This document shows, in pieces, positions 58,319 to 64,000 of a DNA stretch of 64,000 nt. How positions within the stretch are numbered: the stretch's first letter is position 1; every line of letters starts with the position of its first letter. The stretch is from Chinchilla lanigera. Taxonomy: Eukaryota; Chordata; Mammalia; Rodentia; Chinchillidae. Position numbers and translations under genes: made by a program. The stretch is from positions 28,769,936-28,833,935 of the forward strand of contig NW_004955417.1 in assembly GCF_000276665.1 (NCBI RefSeq), read 5' to 3'. Below the pieces are notes generated by a model, which saw only the letters and a program-made list of their open reading frames with translations, had not been told where the DNA came from and did not search any database.

Positions 58319-59563
58319 CCATGTAAGGCGTATCTTTGCACATTTCATTAAAAAAACAAACCTAGACATTCTAGATAATAGATCTCTGGATACACATCCT
58401 CTCCAGCCCTGGACTTAGGGTTTCTTTGTTTATTTGTTTGGTGACTTTCCTGGACTACTTTAATGAAGCCTACTTTCCATTCAACTTGTAGCTTCTGAGT
58501 TGGTGTTCAGAATACACAACCTGGGCGTGAGCTCAGTTACCCTGGGATGACAGTGCTTTTAGAAGAAGTCTTCATCTCTCTGGCTCTCTTCCTGATCTCT
58601 CTCTTAGACTTCCAGCGGGTCTGTCTCTACCTTTATCACAAGAAGGTGTTAAGCTCTAGTAATTGCTGGCTGACCATGCCATCCTTTTTGATAATGCCCT
58701 GAGAAATAAACTGCTCTGTAGTCTGGCCCAGTTAAACTTATGGCCCTTAGTAATGCTAATATTTAAAGCCAATCTTCGCTTCTAATTTTATCCCCAGAAA
58801 TGAGTTATCTGATTCTTTCCTTAGTTTAGTTGCTTATGCCCCAAATCTCCAATGTTTCTGATGGTACCCTCTAGACTTGAAATTTCCCACTCTTTTCCCA
58901 AGTAAATTCAATTCTCTTGGCTTTAGCCATAAAAATTTCTCTTTTCATACCTCTTTCCTGCAGAAAACCTCTCTGGCTTTGCTGCAGAGCTGGGAATGAG
59001 GATGGTGACTATGCACTTCTCCTAAAAGTGTACCTGTGTTCTGTAAGACAGCAGCTGAGTGATGGAAGTTTCATCTGTCTTCTTAAACACATTTCTGTAC
59101 AGAATCTCTGCCCAAAAAGTGAGCACGGGTCAAGCTGACTAGGGCCCAGCATTCTTGACCTACCCTGGGGATAACATCTTTCTTACAACTGAGCAGAATT
59201 TCTAAACATTTACTTTCTTAGTGAAAGAAGGAAGTCAAAGACCTCTGAATCCCTCTTTCCTGGAAGAGAGCTTTTGTTATATGGAACTTAGATGCTGAAG
59301 TACTACTTCTTACCTTCACCGACCCAGAGAGAAGTCTTCATTCCAGGCTGGAATCTCAGGGGTAGATGAGCCTGTGTTTTGGGGCAGCAAGTGCCAAGAC
59401 TATGAGTTTTCATTCCCTCATTTGGGGGTGGAGAGTGCGTCATGATTTATCTGCCTCACATTCTTATTCTTCTTAACAAATTTTAGCTTTACTTGACTTT
59501 CTGGAATAAATGTTTTCTATTTTCTATATGCCCTTAGCACAGTTTCAGAGGCTGTACATGGAA

Positions 59564-59564
<1 letters not shown>
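58319..59564. other. Unassigned sequence
   Basis: No gene or clear repeat. Moderate composition, frames under 75 codons. Confidence 0.45.

Positions 59565-59614
<50 letters not shown>
59565..59614. repeat. (CA)n microsatellite
   Basis: Uninterrupted CA run of about 50 bases, the longest in the window. Confidence 0.97.
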
Positions 59615-59616
<2 letters not shown>

Positions 59617-60151
59617 TTTTATCAGTTGCCGTTGATGTGCTGGGGAGAAAGCTCATGAAGAACCTCACATCACCTTTCCAAACATGCTTCCTCACCCCTA
59701 TTCTGCCTTACATTATGTTGACTTGATTAAAAAAAAAAGAACGAATTGCTCTTTTTGAAAGTCAAAGATTCAGAAATACAACTACCCACCCTTCCTTTCT
59801 AGTAGGAAAGGGATAGTATCTGTAATTTTTATGAAAAGTCTCTTTCTTGCTTCACAACTGAATAATGCAGATGAGACATTTAAGCCATCCCAAGTGAGTA
59901 ATTAAATAAATAAATAAGAGCAAACATGGTTGTGCCTTCACATGAAATGCAATTAACTGTCCTTATGCAGATACTTTCTGAAGGAAACAAGGTGAATAAG
60001 AGATAAACTCCATCCTCCAGATAACCTCCTAGGAAAGTGGAGGAGCAGGATGTGAATGACATCTCCCCATTTTGTTGCTCATGAGAAGGACCCATTTCAA
60101 GCAGAACTACAAGAACCACTTGGATAAGTCATGTGGATTGTCCCACGGTTT
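59615..60151. other. Unassigned sequence
   Basis: AT-rich, no gene. The minus frame 59,880-60,119 shows no motif. Confidence 0.45.
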
Positions 60152-60165
60152 CCAATCCAGTGGCG

Positions 60166-60202
60166 TTGCATTGGTGGTTCAGTGGTAGAATTCTCGCCTG
60201 CC
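60166..60202 (+). pseudogene. tRNA-Gly(GCC) 5'-half retrocopy (tailless)
   Basis: From 60,168 the sequence is GCATTGGTGGTTCAGTGGTA then GAATTCTCGCCTGCC. This is the first 35 bases of mammalian tRNA-Gly-GCC, exact as far as I remember it, covering acceptor strand, D-arm and anticodon stem and stopping in the anticodon loop. The 3' half of the tRNA is absent and there is no A-tail. A 14-bp direct repeat CCAATCCAGTGGCG lies on both sides (60,152-60,165 and 60,201-60,214), overlapping the last CC of the half. Two extra T (60,166-60,167) precede the tRNA start. It cannot fold as a tRNA; the pol III A-box is present but the B-box is missing. Tailless retropseudogenes truncated in RNA loops are a known mammalian class. 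Confidence 0.92.
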
Positions 60203-60214
60203 AATCCAGTGGCG

Positions 60215-63200
60215 AGGACCTACATTTGTGGTCAGGAGGTGTGTTTAGTGAGGATATTGCACAAATCCTACAAGGGGTGGGACAGAATTAGTGGCCCAGG
60301 GTGATGTTCATGACCTAAGTGACTCTGCACTTCCAAAGGAATCTTGTTCATCCAGGGAGAAAGAAAGACAATAATATACCCACTATTCTTCTGTAATTAT
60401 TTTGGTATGAATTTTATTTTTTTCATAGAAGAAGAGTGCTTCTTATATTTTCTTTACTAATATCTACTTGTATTACATTAAACTAAAAAAGCAAAAGAAA
60501 GCATTTAGTTTTGCAAAAGGTTAAAAGAACACAGAAAGGAGAAGCCTCTGGCCGAATGAATACATTTTCCGCTTCCCTTTATGGAAGACTCCAAAGATGC
60601 AGCTAAGCTACTTAAGAAGGCGATCGCTTTTCTTTTCTTTTAGAGTCTCGAAGGCTCATTTCTGAGGAAAGCCCTGGAGAGCGTTCAGTGGGAGAGACGC
60701 AAAAGCCTCTCCTTCGGCTTCACCAGGGGGTGAGTGGATCTCAGTGTTATCTTTCCACAATGCATATGAGGGTGTAGCGGATTAAGGGGCCGAGGATGCT
60801 CAGAATGTAAACTGGGACAGCTGGGTGACAAACAATGGACCAACTTTTAACAACTGCAGCGAGTGGGATACTTTGGAAACACATAGATTTAAGAAGAAAT
60901 TTAAGACATGTTCTATAACGTTCCATACAGAAGACCTTGAACTTCTCTGTATGAGTCAGAATTCAGTCATGAAAAGAGAACTGCACAAGTGATTTTATCG
61001 GAGATAAATTCACAAAAGAAACTGGAGATTAAGGCCTGTAGGCTGGAAAGGCACGGGGCAACACGGAAGCAGAACCAGAGAACCTCATGGCAGGAAGTGG
61101 CTTCCACCCAGAAGTGCCCACCCAAGAAGGAGAGCTGAGGAGCATCAGAACCCAGAAGGCCCATGGGGGAACTCGTGGGTCAGCCCGGAGCTGTGACCCA
61201 GACTCCACACCCCTCATGCAGAGCGGGCCCCTCAGCCCAGTGCTGCTGACTCTGAGAATAGTAGAAGAATCTGAGGCTGGAGTGAATGATTTTCAGAAAT
61301 GGAGGGAAAGGGCGTTGGTGGGGCAACACCGGTAGGGGTAGCGAGTAGAGCGGATTCTTTGCTTCCCCTTCTGTCTCTCAGCATCCCTCCAGTGCCCAAC
61401 GATGGCCAAGTTGAGCGGGGAGCCAGATGGCAGTGGAGAAAAGTAATTTACAGGGCATTAGCCCTCGCATCACCAAGCCAACTGTGGATCACAGCTTGGA
61501 ACAGAGGGGCAATGGCTTAATCGCCAACCCCCTCTTACTAGTGGACTTGCGGGAATGCTAATTATTTCTTTTAAACTTATTTCCAGAATCAGATTTATGT
61601 GGTTTTAGGCTATTTTAATGGTCAGACAGGTCTTAAGGTAGCAAATGTTAAAATTTTAAGGACACGTTAACACCCCTATTTTCTTCAGCCTTACTAGCTA
61701 AGACACTTAAAAAAAATCTTGTAAATACAGTGTACTTAATATAATATCGTTAAATACCATTATTTCTTCTCAGTGGTATAACTGCTTATCTGAAAAAGTA
61801 CATACCCGAACACAAGGCTGATCTCTTAATGGTAAACGTCTTTCCCAATGTTTGTGCTTCTCTATAAACCAACTACATAAAATGCAAAAGAGCTGACATA
61901 TGAAGGGTTACAATGTGTTATAAAAACGCCTAGAATGTATACATGAGTGCCTAAAACTACGGACCCATGCATTTCATATTATTTTAGCTTTTGAAAGGTG
62001 CAGTACTGACCCCTCTGGTGGTCGGAACGGTGTTTTTGTTCCAGCCTCACTCACCGGTTGCGGCAGGAGCACCACACCAGTCCAGGATCAGGATCTCCTC
62101 TGGCTCCGCATGCTCCTTGTCAGTCTCCACTGCCTGTTTCCTTCCCAGCCTGTGCTTTGCTAACAACTCTGGCTTCATTCCCTGCAGCTTTCCTGGTGCT
62201 CCCCATTTCTCAGCTCTCCCTCCTGCAAGTTCTCCTCACTCTCTCTCCTTGCTTCTCTGTCCTTAGCTCAGACCTTCAGCTGCTTCCTTGCTCTCTGCAC
62301 CTCCCATTCCTTCCCAAACAACGACCCTACCTCATTCTTCCTCTCCATTCCACACCCATCTCCACTCCGTGTGGGTTCACACAGCCCTGCCCTCCTCTCC
62401 GTCTTCAGAGGGCCATCCGAGCTCAAGTAGGTGCAGCCCCTCTACCTGGCCTGTCACCAGCCTGGCCACCTGCAGGTGGTGTGGACATCCGACACATAGT
62501 GCTTCCAGTAACAATTTGGTATTTCTCCAAAGAAGCAGCGCCACGGTGAGGAGCCAGTACAGTGAGGATGATTGGGACACCTGCGTATTGGCCGTCCTTG
62601 TCACACACACCAAAGATCTGCTGACTGAAGTGACTTGTGGCTGTGTGACAATCGCAGGGTGCTCACAGAAGTGGGGAAATGGTGCGGCAGACTGCGTGAT
62701 TGTGAGTCATGCGATACTGGGTAGGAAGGGACGCAACAGTTACCTCCTGAGGAACAGAGAATGTCTGGTCACTTAGCAGCATGTGACAGGAAGCTCCCCA
62801 GTCCTTGACGGGCTCCCAGCGAAAGGATGTAAAACTACACTGCCTTCCTCTCTCCCTCGCCCACCACTCCCTCCCCCAGGTGAGTACTTCGGGGAACTCC
62901 GACTTCATCTCTCCTTCTGTCTTCACTCCTACATCAAGACTACACCTCAGGGAATCTAGGATTTTTACCTCCAGGCTATTATCAAGCGTTTCCTTTCAGT
63001 GTAGAGCTACCTACCAATATCAATCATTCCCAGACATTTATATCTACTATTTATAAGAAGAAAAACAATTTATTGACCTTCTCTATTCCTTCTCATCTTC
63101 TTTTATTGTAAGAGTTTGGGTCTGCTGTTGTGTTTTTTGTTTTAATCAGTCCCCTTCTGCCATCATTTTCCCCCAAAAGCATGATCAATGATATATTTTA

Positions 63201-64000
63201 TAAAGTATATACTTATATATATTTAAGATACATTTTATATATTTTACAAAAGTCTGACTTTCACCCTCATGGATATGTGCCAGCTTGGTGTGTCACAGTT
63301 CTTTGCCCTCCCACAGTACAAAAAGATATTATTTCACTGCTGTCTCTCTTCCAGTGCTATAGATGGTAAGTCTGATGCTAATATGATTTCTTTGCATTTA
63401 TCGCTAACTTGCACTCTGCAGTATGTTTCTCTTCCTCTTAGATTCCAAAATTATTTCCACACTATGCATGTAGCCCTTTTCATATAAAATGCCTCAATGA
63501 CAGTAAGCCCTTTTTTCTTTGTTCTCTTATGTTAATCTTCCTCTGCATTTCCCAGGTCATGACTTTGGCTGTCTGCAGTGACCATCCTTTCCTCCAATTT
63601 ATCGGAAATAGGTTACACTACAACATTATATTTTTAATTATGCTTGACTGTGCCTAAGCAGGATTATTATGCTCCGATGGCCATGGGTTCCTTTCCAGAA
63701 ATCATTCTGTGGCCTGTACAATCTGTGTATTCTGACTGACCTTTTCACTTGGGCTGCTGGGCCTCTCAGGTGTGCTTTGATTTTTCGTTGTGCTCACCAC
63801 AGCTGTGCTGTGTTTGCGGGGTCACCCTCAGGGCCTAGCCCTAACAGCTGCAAGGTGTCATGCCCTCTCTCCATTTTCCGTGATTGTGGAACGTGGTGGC
63901 TCCCAGTTCCCAGCCCAAGAATCTGGGTCAAGTAGCTCATTCTCCGGGTTTTCCAGTCTCCAATGCTGACTTTCACTGGCTTCCAGCTCCAAGGAGGGGC
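60215..64000. other. Unassigned sequence to the window end
   Basis: No defensible gene. 60,960-61,520 is GC-richer and resembles an old interspersed repeat I cannot name. 62,040-62,560 is pyrimidine-rich, giving overlapping plus frames of 162-163 codons (Pro/Ser/Leu-rich) that show no domain and disagree between frames. 63,130-63,250 is AT-rich. Confidence 0.45.

Noticed and set aside
60166..60202. Functional tRNA-Gly gene
   Set aside because: The 3' half, including T-arm, B-box and acceptor 3' strand, is missing, and the flanks show an insertion duplication.
62058..62776. 162-163-codon overlapping plus frames near the right end
   Set aside because: Pyrimidine-rich composition gives Pro/Ser/Leu-rich open frames in more than one register; no motif.

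Overview
The window is nuclear DNA from a mammal, and the repeats point to a rodent. It carries B1 (7SL-derived) SINEs, tRNA-derived ID-type SINEs, B1+ID composites, ERVL-MaLR LTRs, fragmented old L1 (L1M-type), L2 and MIR. The ID copies have a form unlike the murine or squirrel consensus I know (head GGGGCTGGGGATTTAGCTCA, then GCGGCAAAGCGCCTGCCT). Together with the B1+ID composites this fits a non-murid rodent; a beaver-like (Castoridae) genome is my guess, not proven.

I found no host protein-coding gene or exon I can defend. The open frames are short and either lie inside repeats or show no recognisable protein family. The window looks intergenic or deep-intronic. Unassigned, mostly AT-rich sequence separates the repeats. 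Two CpG-dense patches (about 2.26-2.73 kb and 28.02-28.36 kb) are the only hints of host regulatory DNA.

Layout. 1-9.5 kb: unique sequence, one CpG-dense patch, one B1. 9.5-14.9 kb: three minus-strand MaLR LTRs, an L2 and an L1 3' end. 17.45-19.81 kb: a decayed piggyBac transposon, interrupted by later DNA and a 484-N gap. 20-26 kb: L1M fragments, with an exact 55-bp duplication at 22.87 and 24.46 kb. 28-37.5 kb: a CpG-dense patch, L2 fragments and one MaLR LTR. 37.6-43.1 kb: a long minus-strand L1M hit by younger SINEs. 44.7-45.1 kb: MIR. 47.1-48.7 kb: an L1 with an inverted 5' part. 49.4-52.3 kb: old LTR-like pieces. 53.5-58.3 kb: a B1+ID composite carrying a (GAAA)n tract and a 100-N gap, a second minus L1M with several ID insertions, tandem B1s and a MaLR LTR. 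60.15-60.21 kb: an exact tRNA-Gly(GCC) 5' half between 14-bp direct repeats. The rest is unassigned.

The strongest points for follow-up are: (1) the piggyBac copy, whose protein resembles insect-type piggyBac transposases more than the mammalian PGBD4 or bat piggyBac proteins I know; (2) the tailless tRNA-Gly 5'-half insertion; (3) the 55-bp duplication, where both copies have flanking short direct repeats. All family calls are by eye from remembered consensus patterns; no search was run.
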